Positions 36,289-45,100 of a stretch of DNA of 64,000 nucleotides are shown piece by piece (positions within the stretch are counted from its first letter, which is position 1; every line of letters begins with the position of its first letter). This DNA comes from Exiguobacterium sp. s122 (GTDB lineage Bacteria; Bacillota; Bacilli; Exiguobacteriales; Exiguobacteriaceae). A program made the position numbers and the translations under genes. The DNA is taken from positions 310,001 to 374,000 of the forward strand of contig NZ_JACSMD010000001.1 of NCBI RefSeq assembly GCF_018618475.1, in the 5' to 3' direction. The notes beneath the pieces are model-generated. The model was not told where the DNA came from. It searched no databases and was given only the letters and a program-made list of their open reading frames with translations.

Positions 36289-36561
36289 TTAATCCGAAAC
36301 GGAAGGGGTACGGCAAAATTGGATGACGTTGATGAGTGTCGATGCGACGAGACCGATGACGAGCGGTACCGTGATGACACCGATGCCTTGTTCGGTGACG
36401 ATCATATTGCCTTTCTCATAATAGCCTTTCAAGTAGAATAGGCCTGAACCGATCGTCTCGTTCAGTTCGAACGTCGAGACGTTAAGGTACACCATGATGG
36501 CGCAGAGTCAGATGACGCTGATGGAGACGAATAGTGTGGAGAATGATAGTTTGTTCATCAT
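36289..36561 (-). pseudogene. Small two-helix membrane protein interrupted by in-frame TGA
   Basis: ATG 36561 has an excellent AGGAG site 7 bases upstream, but codon 18 (36508-36510) is TGA. The frame continues open to 36289, 90 codons in all. Without the stop, residues 7-24 (FSTLFVSISVI, stop, LCAIMVYL) form a first membrane helix and residues about 62-80 (GVITVPLVIGLVASTLINVI) a second. The stop interrupts the first helix. An internal ATG at 36495 gives 68 residues but has no good ribosome site. It is a nonsense mutation, a sequencing error, or readthrough. The function is not recognised. Confidence 0.65.
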
Positions 36562-36738
36562 AATAGCGCTCCTATACTGTTAGACTGAGTAACTCTATAT
36601 TACCATTAAATTACAGTAAGTGTGTGAGCCAATGGATTCATCGTTTGTGAAATAGTAGTTACTATTTTAAATATGACTTGTCCTGATTCGGGTATAATAT
36701 AATATAGATAAAAATTCACTCAAATAGGAGAGATGAAT

Positions 36739-36969
36739 ATGACCGCTATCTCTTTTGAAAAAGCTCGAAACAACTTGAAGCAAGTCCTTAATCAAGTTCA
36801 CGAAAATAGTGAAACAATGACCATCGTCCGAAAAAATGGTCGCAATGCCGTCATCATGCCCGAGCAAGAATACAATCAATTGATGGAGGCGATGTATCTG
36901 TTGCAGAGCCCTAAAAATGCCGAGCGGCTTCTTCAGTCCATTCGTCAGCTTCAACAAAAATCAATCTGA
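36739..36969 (+). CDS. YefM/Phd-family antitoxin without partner toxin
   Basis: The 76-residue protein matches YefM: TAISFEKARNNLKQVLNQV at the N-terminus (DNA-binding and dimer part), VRKNGRNAVIMPEQEYN in the middle and YLLQSPKNAERLLQSI toward the C-terminus (toxin-neutralising part). YefM usually overlaps a yoeB toxin gene, but here a terminator follows at once and the next gene is on the other strand. ATG 36739 is 8 bases from AGGAG; ATG 36733 is too close. It may be a solitary regulator or act on a toxin elsewhere. Confidence 0.85.
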   Translation: MTAISFEKARNNLKQVLNQVHENSETMTIVRKNGRNAVIMPEQEYNQLMEAMYLLQSPKNAERLLQSIRQLQQKSI

Positions 36970-37007
36970 AATGGACTCATACCGGGAAAGGTGTGAGTCC
37001 ATTTTTT
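36969..37007. terminator. Bidirectional terminator
   Basis: AAATGGACTCATACC (36969-36983) pairs with GGTGTGAGTCCATTT (36990-37004), with a T-run and the convergent gene's stop at its right edge. Confidence 0.85.
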
Positions 37008-37896
37008 AACCATACATATCCCATAACTTGTGTGCCTGCTCCCGCATCATCTCCCGCAGTTCAATCGGCTCGACGACCTCGACTTCCGCTCCGGCGGCGA
37101 GTAATTGTCGGGACAAGAACGGAAGCTCGGCTTCTGGCACGTCCCACTCATTCTTCCTATCGATATCGGGTAATACGTCTTCAAGTAGACGGCGGCCGAG
37201 CGGCGTGAGCTCGAGTCGAACGGTCACCCCGATTCGTTCGTCACTTGTCTTGAGGAGCGTCGCCAAATCGTCCGCTTCGAATGTCTCATCGAGTAGACGC
37301 ATCGCTTCAATCCGGTCAATCCGATATTGACGCAGTCCATAATCAGAGAGGCCATACACATACCACTTTAAATCGAGGAGCGCCATCCCGCACGGGGCGA
37401 TCGTGAACGTACGTGATCCTTTCGTTGTTGCGTACGTCAGCTCGATTTTTTGTCTCTGTTCGACCGCCAGAAACACGTCTTTCGTGAACGGGGCGGGTGG
37501 TGCGGTCTTGTTCCCGAGCCAAAGAATGTTCTTCTCGAGCCGAGCAATTTTCGTCTCAAGATCGTGCGGCAATTCGTTCACGTACCAGTCGGACAACGAG
37601 TCGCGTAACTCCCCGAACGGCACGTCCGGAATCTGTTCCATCCATTTGAGCGTCAGGTAGAGTGCGACCGCTTCTTGCTCCCGAAGTTGGAGCGGCGGGA
37701 GCAATCGGTTCGGCAACATCTCATAACCGCCACCCGTGCCGGGGACGCTCCAAATCGGATAGCCGAGTTCTTCAAGCGTCAGCATGTCACGTTGAATCGT
37801 CCGGACCGAGGCGCCGGTCTCTTGGGCGAGTTCGTCCGCCGTGAACCGACGGCCCCGATTCAACAGTCGAATCAACTGCAAATGTCGTTTTTTCAT
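37006..37896 (-). CDS. WYL-domain transcriptional regulator (YafY type)
   Basis: The 296-residue protein has an HTH_11 domain (residues 1-60, FTADELAQETGASVRTIQRD) and a WYL ligand domain (about 135-210, with LDLKWYVYGLSDYGLRQYRI) plus a C-terminal WCX region. Such proteins repress or activate neighbours in response to ligands such as nucleotides. It is divergent from the DHFR-like gene, its likely target. The ribosome site is weak (GGGAATGG). Confidence 0.88.
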   Translation of the reverse strand: MKKRHLQLIRLLNRGRRFTADELAQETGASVRTIQRDMLTLEELGYPIWSVPGTGGGYEMLPNRLLPPLQLREQEAVALYLTLKWMEQIPDVPFGELRDSLSDWYVNELPHDLETKIARLEKNILWLGNKTAPPAPFTKDVFLAVEQRQKIELTYATTKGSRTFTIAPCGMALLDLKWYVYGLSDYGLRQYRIDRIEAMRLLDETFEADDLATLLKTSDERIGVTVRLELTPLGRRLLEDVLPDIDRKNEWDVPEAELPFLSRQLLAAGAEVEVVEPIELREMMREQAHKLWDMYG

Positions 37897-37971
37897 TTAA
37901 TCCATTCCCGTCAAGTTTTGTCGTGTTTATTGATTAAGCTAAATGTATCACGAATTAAGGAGGAATAAATC

Positions 37972-38490
37972 ATGGGAAATGTCGTCTTATATATCGCGAC
38001 AAGTTTAGATGGAAAGATCGCCCGAACGAACGACCAACTCGATTGGTTGTTTGCGGTCGAGGGGGAGGGAGACAACGGCTACGCCGACTTTTTCAAGACG
38101 GTCGGCGCTGTCATCATGGGACGGAAAACGTATGAGGAGGTGCTGGTGCTCGAGCCGAACGGCTATCCGTACAAGGACATCCCGAACTATATTTTGACGC
38201 GGAACCCGGACCGGGAAGCCGAACACGTCACGTTCACCGACGAGCCGATCGACCAGCTCATCGAACGGTTGAAGCAAGACGTCGATGGAGACATTTGGAT
38301 CGTCGGAGGAGGTGAAATCATCAAGGAAGCGATGGCGCACGACTTGATTGACAGCTATGAGATTGCCATCGCCCCGGTCGTGCTAGGGGAAGGCATCCCA
38401 CTCTTCCCAGAAGGCACGAAAGAGACGAAGTTGAGACTGACGAGCCAACGGGCGTCGGGACAGTTCGTCATGGTGACGTATGAGAAGTGA
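37972..38490 (+). CDS. DHFR/RibD-C-fold reductase
   Basis: The 172-residue protein belongs to the RibD C-terminal (YyaP/YwjB-like) family: YIATSLDGKIARTN, GAVIMGRKTYEEVL and DIWIVGGGEIIKEA mark the NADPH-binding DHFR fold. Family members are usually not folate enzymes of the main pathway and their substrate is unknown. GGAGG lies 9 bases before the ATG. It is probably under the divergent WYL regulator. Confidence 0.88.
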   Translation: MGNVVLYIATSLDGKIARTNDQLDWLFAVEGEGDNGYADFFKTVGAVIMGRKTYEEVLVLEPNGYPYKDIPNYILTRNPDREAEHVTFTDEPIDQLIERLKQDVDGDIWIVGGGEIIKEAMAHDLIDSYEIAIAPVVLGEGIPLFPEGTKETKLRLTSQRASGQFVMVTYEK

Positions 38491-38494
38491 ACGA

Positions 38495-38523
38495 AAGACC
38501 AAGTTCATCGCGAACTTGGTCTT
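38495..38523. terminator. Bidirectional terminator
   Basis: AAGACCAAGTTC (38495-38506) pairs with GAACTTGGTCTT (38512-38523) between two convergent genes. Confidence 0.8.
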
Positions 38524-38526
38524 CTC

Positions 38527-40026
38527 TCATACATGCTTCCGTTGAAAATCCGAAATGGCTTCGTATTCTTCCGCCAAGTGACGCGACAAGCGGATGTAAA
38601 TCGGCAACAGCTCTCGGTAAACGGTCGTCGCTTCCATGTTTGGCGCATGCTCATGCGTCACTTGTGGCACGGCCGTGAAGTCATCCACGTCGCCGAACGC
38701 ATACTCGCCGAGCATGACCGCGCCTAAGCACGAACTCTCGTGGCTTTCCGGCACGACGACCGGCGTATCGAAGATGTCGGCCATCATCTGGCGCCATAGG
38801 CTCGACTGGGCAAATCCACCTGTCGCATGAATCCGGTTCGGCGCACCCGTCAATTCATCGAGTGCCAGCATGACCGTATACAAGTTGAAGATGACGCCTT
38901 CGAGCACCGCGCGGATGAAGTGCTCGCGCTTATGATGGATACTCAAACCGAAGAACGAACCGCGTGCGTTCGAGTCCCAAAGCGGGGCCCGTTCACCCAT
39001 CAAGTACGGGTGGAACAACAGCCCGTCCGCCCCCGGTTTCACCGTCTCGGCAATCCGCGTCAACACATCATACGCGTCCATCCCGAGCCGCTTCGCCGTC
39101 TCGACCTCGCTCGCCGCGAACTCGTCACGGAGCCAACGCAGGATGATGCCGCCGTTATTGACCGGTCCGCCGATGACCCAATGCTTGTCCGTCAACGCGT
39201 AACAGAAAATGCGACCTTTCGGGTCCTCGACTGGCTCCCGGACGACCGTGCGGATGGCGCCGCTCGTCCCGATTGTGACGGCGACGACCCCTTGCTCGAA
39301 CGCCCCGACGCCGAGGTTTGAGAGCACCCCATCGCTCGCCCCGATGACGAGCGGGAAGTCCCAGCCGAGCGTTTCGGTGACGTCCGGTGTGAGTGTCAGA
39401 ATCTCTGTCGTCGGCACGAGTTCAGACAGTTGACTCGGCGTCACACCGGCAATGTCGAGTGCTTCCGCTTCCCAGTCGCACGTCTTCAAGTTGAACAGCC
39501 CTGTCGCCGAGGCGATGGAGTGGTCGATGACGAAACGACCGGTCAAGCGATAAAAGACGTACTCTTTAATCGAGACGAATTTGGCTGCCTGATGGAACAC
39601 ATTCGGCTGCTCATGCTTTAACCAACGCAGTTTCGACAGAGGTGCCATCGGGTGGACCGGCGTACCGGTCCGCATATGAATCGCGCTCGCATCAAAATCG
39701 CGTTTGATTTCTTGCGTATACGGGTTCGCCCGACTGTCGGCCCACGTGATGCTCCTTGTGAGTGGACGGCCCGATGCGTCGAGCGCGATTAAGCTATGCA
39801 TCGCCGAACTGAACGACGCGAAGCGGACGGGTCCGTCGGCATGTGCCCGAACGGCCGAAATGGCTTCAAGGACGGCCCCATAGATAACGACCGGGTCTTG
39901 TTCGGCCGTCTCTGTATCTGGGGTGAGGAGCGGGTACAGCACGTTATGGACCGCGAGTTGTTGCTGATTATGGAACAGGACGGCCTTCGTACTCGTCGTC
40001 CCGATATCGACGCCAATGGTGTACAT
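38527..40026 (-). CDS. gntK: Gluconokinase (FGGY family)
   Basis: The 499-residue FGGY kinase makes 6-phosphogluconate from gluconate and ATP. The N-terminal IGVDIGTTSTKAVLF and MHSLIALD, the central GASDGVLSNLGVGA and GTSGAIRTV, and the C-terminal ATGGFAQSSLWRQMMADIF fit Bacillus GntK. ATG 40026 gives the usual N-terminus; ATG 40032 is also possible because AGGA lies 4 bases before it. It is last in a gnd-gntP-gntK unit read leftwards. Confidence 0.92.
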   Translation of the reverse strand: MYTIGVDIGTTSTKAVLFHNQQQLAVHNVLYPLLTPDTETAEQDPVVIYGAVLEAISAVRAHADGPVRFASFSSAMHSLIALDASGRPLTRSITWADSRANPYTQEIKRDFDASAIHMRTGTPVHPMAPLSKLRWLKHEQPNVFHQAAKFVSIKEYVFYRLTGRFVIDHSIASATGLFNLKTCDWEAEALDIAGVTPSQLSELVPTTEILTLTPDVTETLGWDFPLVIGASDGVLSNLGVGAFEQGVVAVTIGTSGAIRTVVREPVEDPKGRIFCYALTDKHWVIGGPVNNGGIILRWLRDEFAASEVETAKRLGMDAYDVLTRIAETVKPGADGLLFHPYLMGERAPLWDSNARGSFFGLSIHHKREHFIRAVLEGVIFNLYTVMLALDELTGAPNRIHATGGFAQSSLWRQMMADIFDTPVVVPESHESSCLGAVMLGEYAFGDVDDFTAVPQVTHEHAPNMEATTVYRELLPIYIRLSRHLAEEYEAISDFQRKHV

Positions 40027-40043
40027 ACACATCACTTCCTAAC

Positions 40044-41387
40044 TTAAAGAATGAATAGGCTAATCAAGAAGACGACCGCAAAGCCCGTCAAACCGATAAT
40101 CGTTTCCATCACGGTCCACGATTTGAGCGTGTCTTTCACGTCGAGACCGAAGTAACGGTTGACGAGCCAGAAGCCCGAGTCGTTCACGTGCGAGAGCACG
40201 GTCGCACCAGAGGCAATTGCGATGACGATGAGGCCGAGCGCGGCCCCCGTGATATTTTGAAGTTCGAGGAGCGGCGTGATGAGTCCTGCCGCCGTGACCA
40301 TCGAGACGGTGGCCGATCCTTGGGCGACACGGACGACCGTCGCGATCAAGAAGGCGAGGACGATCGCCGGCAGCGGTGACCCGGCCATCATCTCACCGAG
40401 CACGTCACCGACGCCTGAATCGATCAACACTTGCTTGAACACGCCACCGGCACCGGTGACGAGGATGATAATCCCGGCCGGTTCGAGCGCTTTCGTCGCG
40501 ATCTCCTGCACTTCGTCACGCGAATAGCCGCGACGTGTGCCGAGGAAGATGAAGGTGAGGAGCGTCGCGATCGTCAAGGCGACGAACGGGTGACCCATGA
40601 ACGTGAGGAACGTCCGGACGGCGTTGCCTTCTTCAAGTAGGACGGCAGATAACGTGTTCGCAAGAATCAAGACGAGCGGAATCGAGATGAGCGAGAGAAT
40701 CATCTTGAAGCTCGGTAGCTCTTTCGACGTGTCGACTTCCTCGAACTCCATATAGTCTGGGATGTTGACGTGAATCTTCTTGGCGATATACTTCCCGAAA
40801 ACCGGTCCCGCTAAAATCATCGACGGGATACCCGCTAAAATCCCGAACAAGATGACCCAGCCGAGCTCGGCGCCAATCAAGTTGGCGACAGCGATCGGAC
40901 CTGGTGTCGGCGGGATGAAGCTGTGTGTGACAGCGAGACCCGCGAGGAGCGGGATACCGTAATAAAGGAGCGATCGGCCCGTCTTTTTGGCGAGGCCATA
41001 AACGATTGGAACGAGAATGATGAATCCGACGTCAAAGAAGACGGGGACGGCGACGATGAAGCCTGTGATGCCGAGCGCCCATTGCGCCTTGTCTTCTCCG
41101 AACTTCCCGACGAGCGTCTGCGCGAGCCGTTCGGCACCACCCGATACTTCGAGCATCTTCCCGAACATGGCCCCGAGACCGACGACGACGGCGACGAAGC
41201 CGAGTGTCCCGCCCATCCCGTTTTGGACGGACGCGATGACGTCACCGAGCGGCATGCCGGCGGCGACCCCGACGAGTAGACTGACGAGTAAGAGCGAGAC
41301 GAACGCGTGGAGCTTCGTTCGCATGACTAAGAATAAGAGCGTGAAGATACCGGCGACGGCAATCAAAATAAGTGTAGAGCCAGACAT
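40044..41387 (-). CDS. gntP: Gluconate permease (GntP family)
   Basis: The 447-residue protein has about 12 membrane helices. Family marks include FTLLFLVMRTKLHAFVSLLL near the start and GSATVSMVTAAGLITPLL and SHVNDSGFWLVNRYFG near the end. It brings in gluconate with protons. ATG 41387 has GGGGGAA upstream; a longer frame from 41450 would run across a cre site. It lies 17 bases before gntK. Confidence 0.92.
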   Translation of the reverse strand: MSGSTLILIAVAGIFTLLFLVMRTKLHAFVSLLLVSLLVGVAAGMPLGDVIASVQNGMGGTLGFVAVVVGLGAMFGKMLEVSGGAERLAQTLVGKFGEDKAQWALGITGFIVAVPVFFDVGFIILVPIVYGLAKKTGRSLLYYGIPLLAGLAVTHSFIPPTPGPIAVANLIGAELGWVILFGILAGIPSMILAGPVFGKYIAKKIHVNIPDYMEFEEVDTSKELPSFKMILSLISIPLVLILANTLSAVLLEEGNAVRTFLTFMGHPFVALTIATLLTFIFLGTRRGYSRDEVQEIATKALEPAGIIILVTGAGGVFKQVLIDSGVGDVLGEMMAGSPLPAIVLAFLIATVVRVAQGSATVSMVTAAGLITPLLELQNITGAALGLIVIAIASGATVLSHVNDSGFWLVNRYFGLDVKDTLKSWTVMETIIGLTGFAVVFLISLFIL

Positions 41388-41412
41388 AAGGTGTTCCCCC
41401 TTTAATGAAATA

Positions 41413-41426
41413 TGTAACCGTTTACA
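41413..41426 (-). promoter_or_regulatory. Perfect cre site between gnd and gntP
   Basis: TGTAACCGTTTACA matches TGWAANCGNTNWCA at every fixed position on both strands. It lies where a secondary promoter may exist (TTGTTA with CATATT, 17 bp, on the minus strand). Confidence 0.75.
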
Positions 41427-41440
41427 GTTTTTAACAAAGG

Positions 41441-41467
41441 AAAAGGCCATCCCCCTGACCTTTTCCT
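41441..41467 (-). terminator. Hairpin between gnd and gntP
   Basis: On the minus strand AGGAAAAGG pairs with CCTTTTCCT, followed by only a few T residues. It is likely a partial terminator or mRNA stabiliser inside the operon. Confidence 0.5.
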
Positions 41468-41471
41468 AACA

Positions 41472-42356
41472 TTATTTTTTCACGACGGCATGGCCGCCGA
41501 ACTCGTTTCGAAGCGCCGCGACGACTTTCCCTGTGAACGTGTCGTCCTCGAGCGAGCGATAGCGCATCATGAGCGAGAGGGCAATGACCGGTGCGGCCGC
41601 TTGCAAATCAAGCGCCGTCTCGACCGTCCATTTTCCTTCGCCGGACGAATGCATGACCCCTTTAATCTCGTCGAGCTTCGCATCTTTTCGGAACGCGTTC
41701 TCCGTCAGCTCCATGAGCCAAGACCGGACGACCGATCCGTGGTTCCAGACGCGGGCGACTTGCTCGTAGTCGTAATCGAACGGGCTTTTCTCTAAGATAT
41801 CGAACCCTTCGGCGATCGCCTGCATCATGCCGTACTCGATGCCGTTATGAATCATCTTCAAGAAGTGACCGCTCCCGGCTGGCCCCGTATACAAGTAGCC
41901 GTTCTCGATCGACAAGTCTTTGAAGAGCGGCTCGATGGTTGGCCAGGCGTCGGCGTCACCGCCGACCATCGTACAAGCCCCGTGTCGCGCTCCTTCTGTG
42001 CCGCCGCTCGTCCCGCAGTCGAAGAACGAGATGCCTTTCTTGCCGAACTGCTCGGCCCGTGCGACCGACAGCTTATAATTCGAGTTACCGCCGTCGATGA
42101 CGATGTCTCCCGGCGACAGCCGTTCGTAAAGTTCCACTATGACGGCCTCGGTGATGTCCCCGGCTGGTACCATCGTCCAGATGACGCGTGGCGTCTCAAG
42201 CGCATCGACGACGTCTTCTAAGGTCGAGACGATCTCGAACGCATCGGTCGCATCGACAGTACCTGCGTCCGTCCCGACGACACGATGGTCGTGGTCGCTC
42301 AAGTTCAATGCCAAGTTGTATCCCATCTTGCCCAATCCAATTAAACCGATTTCCAT
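41472..42356 (-). CDS. 6-phosphogluconate dehydrogenase (short, YqeC/GndA type), copy 1
   Basis: The 294-residue decarboxylating dehydrogenase is of the short form, which is often NAD-linked. IGLIGLGKMGYNLA is the dinucleotide loop, DGGNSNYK and TSGGTEGARHG line the substrate site, and GHFLKMIHNGIEYGMMQ holds the catalytic Lys. It turns 6-phosphogluconate into ribulose-5-phosphate, CO2 and NAD(P)H. As first gene of the gluconate operon it completes the path gluconate, 6-phosphogluconate, pentose phosphate. A paralogue lies at 55.3-56.1 kb. Confidence 0.92.
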   Translation of the reverse strand: MEIGLIGLGKMGYNLALNLSDHDHRVVGTDAGTVDATDAFEIVSTLEDVVDALETPRVIWTMVPAGDITEAVIVELYERLSPGDIVIDGGNSNYKLSVARAEQFGKKGISFFDCGTSGGTEGARHGACTMVGGDADAWPTIEPLFKDLSIENGYLYTGPAGSGHFLKMIHNGIEYGMMQAIAEGFDILEKSPFDYDYEQVARVWNHGSVVRSWLMELTENAFRKDAKLDEIKGVMHSSGEGKWTVETALDLQAAAPVIALSLMMRYRSLEDDTFTGKVVAALRNEFGGHAVVKK

Positions 42357-42368
42357 ATCGTCACCTCT

Positions 42369-42453
42369 AAAATCGAATTTTATTTCATCTCTGTCTCATC
42401 ATATCAAAAATAATTCGAAAAACAACATCAGAAATGAAATTTATTTCGATTTA
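42369..42453. promoter_or_regulatory. Operator pair and promoter of the gluconate operon
   Basis: The leftward promoter is TTGTTT (42420-42425), 16 bp, TATGAT (42398-42403). It is flanked by two inverted copies of one 20-bp element: ATGAAATTTATTTCGATTTA (42434-42453, plus strand) and its relative with three changes (42369-42388, minus strand). The likely binder is the RpiR protein at 45.1 kb (inference). Confidence 0.65.
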
Positions 42454-42460
42454 CAACAAG

Positions 42461-42489
42461 AAGGCTCACCTGAGATTCAGGTGAGCCTT
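42461..42489 (-). terminator. Terminator of the GGDEF/EAL gene
   Basis: AAGGCTCACCTGA (42461-42473) pairs with TCAGGTGAGCCTT (42477-42489), directly past the leftward stop codon. Confidence 0.85.
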
Positions 42490-42492
42490 TTG

Positions 42493-44907
42493 TCAGACAC
42501 TTTTTTTGTATTGATAAAGGAACGTGCCGAGCTCGTCGGCGGGCATCGGTTTGTTATAGTAGTAGCCCTGTGCCTGATTACATGCTTCGGCTTTTAAAAA
42601 GTCGGCTTGCTCTTTCGTCTCCACACCTTCAGCGATGACGTTTAAACCGAGTTCATGCGCCATTCGAATGATGGTCTTGACGAGGGCGGCGTCTTTCACG
42701 TCGCTTTCGATGTTTTTCGTAAAGTGCTGGTCGATTTTCAGCGTATCGATCGGGAAACGTTTCAAATAGCTGAGCGACGAGTAGCCGGTGCCGAAGTCAT
42801 CGATCGAGAGATGGATTCCGAGCGCGACGAGCGCGTCCATCGTCTCGATGGCGCTTTGGGCGCTTTGGATGACCGTCTCGGTCAACTCGAGTTCTAGATA
42901 ATTAGGGGCAAGACCGGACGTTTCGAGTGCCCGGGCGACGACGTCTGGCAAATCTTTTTGAGCGAACTGCAGGGCCGAAATGTTGACGGCGACGCGGAAC
43001 GGTTCAACACCTGCGTCTTGCCATGCCTTGTTTTGACGGCACGCTTCGTTCAAAACGAATTCACCGAGTCGGTGGATACTACCGGTTTCTTCTGCGACGG
43101 GAATGAACTCACCCGGTGAAATCGTACCAAGTTCCGGATGTGCCCAACGTACGAGCGCTTCGACGCCAATCAATTCCTCGGTCGCAAGATTGACTTGCGG
43201 TTGATAGTGGACGGTGAACTCGCCTCGGTTGATGCCTTTTCGGAGCGCCATCGCGAGGCGCGACTTCCGGGCGATGAGTTCGTTCATTTCTTCCGTGAAG
43301 AACTGGAAACCGTTCTTCCCGTCTTCTTTCGCCCGATACATGGCGATATCGGCATTCTTCAACAAGTCGTCGGCGGTACGCCCGTCAGATGGATAGATGC
43401 TGATTCCGACGGACATACTCGTGAATACGTCCTCACCTTCAAGTGTGAACGGCTGGTTGAGCGCGTTCGTGATGTGCTGGGCGCGATGGGCGGCGAGGTT
43501 GCTCCCGGTATTCGGGGACAAGATGATAAATTCGTCCCCACCAAGCCGTGCGAGCGTGTCGGTCTTATTGATCGTCGTCAACAGGCGGTCTGTCACTTGA
43601 CGCAAGAACACGTCACCGAGGGAGTGACCGAAACGGTCGTTGATGACCTTAAAGTTGTCGAGGTCGATATAAAAGAGCGAGAACGTCACCGTCTCCTCAT
43701 GTGATAACAGCGCGTCGAGGCGATCGTTGAACAATCGACGGTTCGGGAGGCCGGTGAGTGGGTCCAAGTAGACGAGGTCGTTGATTCGGGACTCGACTCG
43801 TTTCCGTTCACTGATATCACGAATGATACTGCTGAAAAAGAGTCCTCTTTCCGTCTCCCACGTACCGAGCGACATTTCGAGAGGGAACTCCGAACCATCT
43901 TTTCGTAAGCCGACGAGTTCGATTGTCCGGCCGATGACGTTCGCCTCGCGGGTCGCGTGATACCGTTTCATTCCGGCCTCGTGCGCGTCACGGAAGCGCT
44001 CCGGGATAATCAAGGTGATGGACGATCCGATCACGTCTTGGGCGAGGTGGCCGAATAAATTTTCCGCCCCGTGGTTCCACTCGACGATCTTCCGGTCCGC
44101 ATCGGCGACGATGATGGCATCGTTCGCCGATTCGATGACCGATTGGAACTTCGTCTCCGATTCTTTTGACTGTTGTTCAAGCTGCTTCTCGTTTCGGACC
44201 GAGATGAGCATTAATAAGAAGAGCGTCATGACACTCCCGCCGATCCAATAGGCGAGGAGGGCGCTGTCCATCGAGAACCCAGGTTCCGAGGTCGACTCGA
44301 GCGGGGTGAACTCGGCAGCGGACATGCCGACGTAATGCATGCCGGACACGGCGAGGCCAATCAAGACGGCGCTCGTCAGTTTTCGCCAATGGAAACGCGA
44401 GACATCAGGGAGCGAGAGCAAGAGATACAAGCCGACGAGGGAGGCGACAAACGCAATGACGGCTGATAAGCCCCACATGATGGGGTCATACGTGATGACA
44501 GCGTCCATCTGCATCGCTTCCATCCCGACGTAATGCATCGAGACGATACCGATACTGATGAAGACGGCGCTGATGACGAGGTCACGCAGGCGGGCCGTTT
44601 GTTGGCTGATGACGTAGAACGCGAATCCGGACGAGAGGATAGCCGGAATGATGGAGGCGATGACGATTCCGAGGTGGTACGTCACGGCCGTGTCGAGATG
44701 AAACGCCAGCATCCCGATGAAATGCATCGCCCATATCCCGAGACCGAGGCTGACGGCTCCGGCACTGATCCAACGAATGCGTGAGACATGTGTGGCATAT
44801 TTTAATCGGCTACTGATATCGAGTGCGACGGTAGCGGAGAAAATAGCGACCGCAATCGACAAGAGCACGAGGGGAAGACTATATGTACTGTGTAGGTGGT
44901 GTTCCAT
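42493..44907 (-). CDS. MHYT-PAS-GGDEF-EAL cyclic-di-GMP protein
   Basis: The 804-residue membrane protein has an N-terminal MHYT domain (about 1-240, three MHF/MHYxGM repeats thought to bind a metal and sense gas such as O2, CO or NO). A PAS domain follows (about 250-370, FQSVIESANDAIIVAD), then GGDEF (about 375-540, LARLGGDEFIIL intact) and EAL (about 550-800, GVEALVRW and DDFGTGYSSLSYLKRF intact). It can in principle make and break cyclic-di-GMP. The usual RxxD inhibitory site before GGDEF is not seen. ATG 44907 has AAAGGG upstream. Confidence 0.92.
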   Translation of the reverse strand: MEHHLHSTYSLPLVLLSIAVAIFSATVALDISSRLKYATHVSRIRWISAGAVSLGLGIWAMHFIGMLAFHLDTAVTYHLGIVIASIIPAILSSGFAFYVISQQTARLRDLVISAVFISIGIVSMHYVGMEAMQMDAVITYDPIMWGLSAVIAFVASLVGLYLLLSLPDVSRFHWRKLTSAVLIGLAVSGMHYVGMSAAEFTPLESTSEPGFSMDSALLAYWIGGSVMTLFLLMLISVRNEKQLEQQSKESETKFQSVIESANDAIIVADADRKIVEWNHGAENLFGHLAQDVIGSSITLIIPERFRDAHEAGMKRYHATREANVIGRTIELVGLRKDGSEFPLEMSLGTWETERGLFFSSIIRDISERKRVESRINDLVYLDPLTGLPNRRLFNDRLDALLSHEETVTFSLFYIDLDNFKVINDRFGHSLGDVFLRQVTDRLLTTINKTDTLARLGGDEFIILSPNTGSNLAAHRAQHITNALNQPFTLEGEDVFTSMSVGISIYPSDGRTADDLLKNADIAMYRAKEDGKNGFQFFTEEMNELIARKSRLAMALRKGINRGEFTVHYQPQVNLATEELIGVEALVRWAHPELGTISPGEFIPVAEETGSIHRLGEFVLNEACRQNKAWQDAGVEPFRVAVNISALQFAQKDLPDVVARALETSGLAPNYLELELTETVIQSAQSAIETMDALVALGIHLSIDDFGTGYSSLSYLKRFPIDTLKIDQHFTKNIESDVKDAALVKTIIRMAHELGLNVIAEGVETKEQADFLKAEACNQAQGYYYNKPMPADELGTFLYQYKKSV

Positions 44908-45100
44908 AAAAACCAACCCTTTCTATCCATAAAAATTCAAAAAGTGCTTCCCTAGCGTAGCATAATCGTCTTGACGTTAAAGGAACATTTTAGAAGGAAG
45001 GTCAATTCTTTAGCACACTGAAGGATGGCTTGAAATTGGCACATCCATTGCGGAATTTTTTTCGACACGGTATCGTTAAATCAGAAAGGGGAGACGACTT

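Noticed and set aside
38827-39321. Antisense frame over gntK
   Set aside because: Arg/Asp-rich shadow of a conserved kinase with no start signal.
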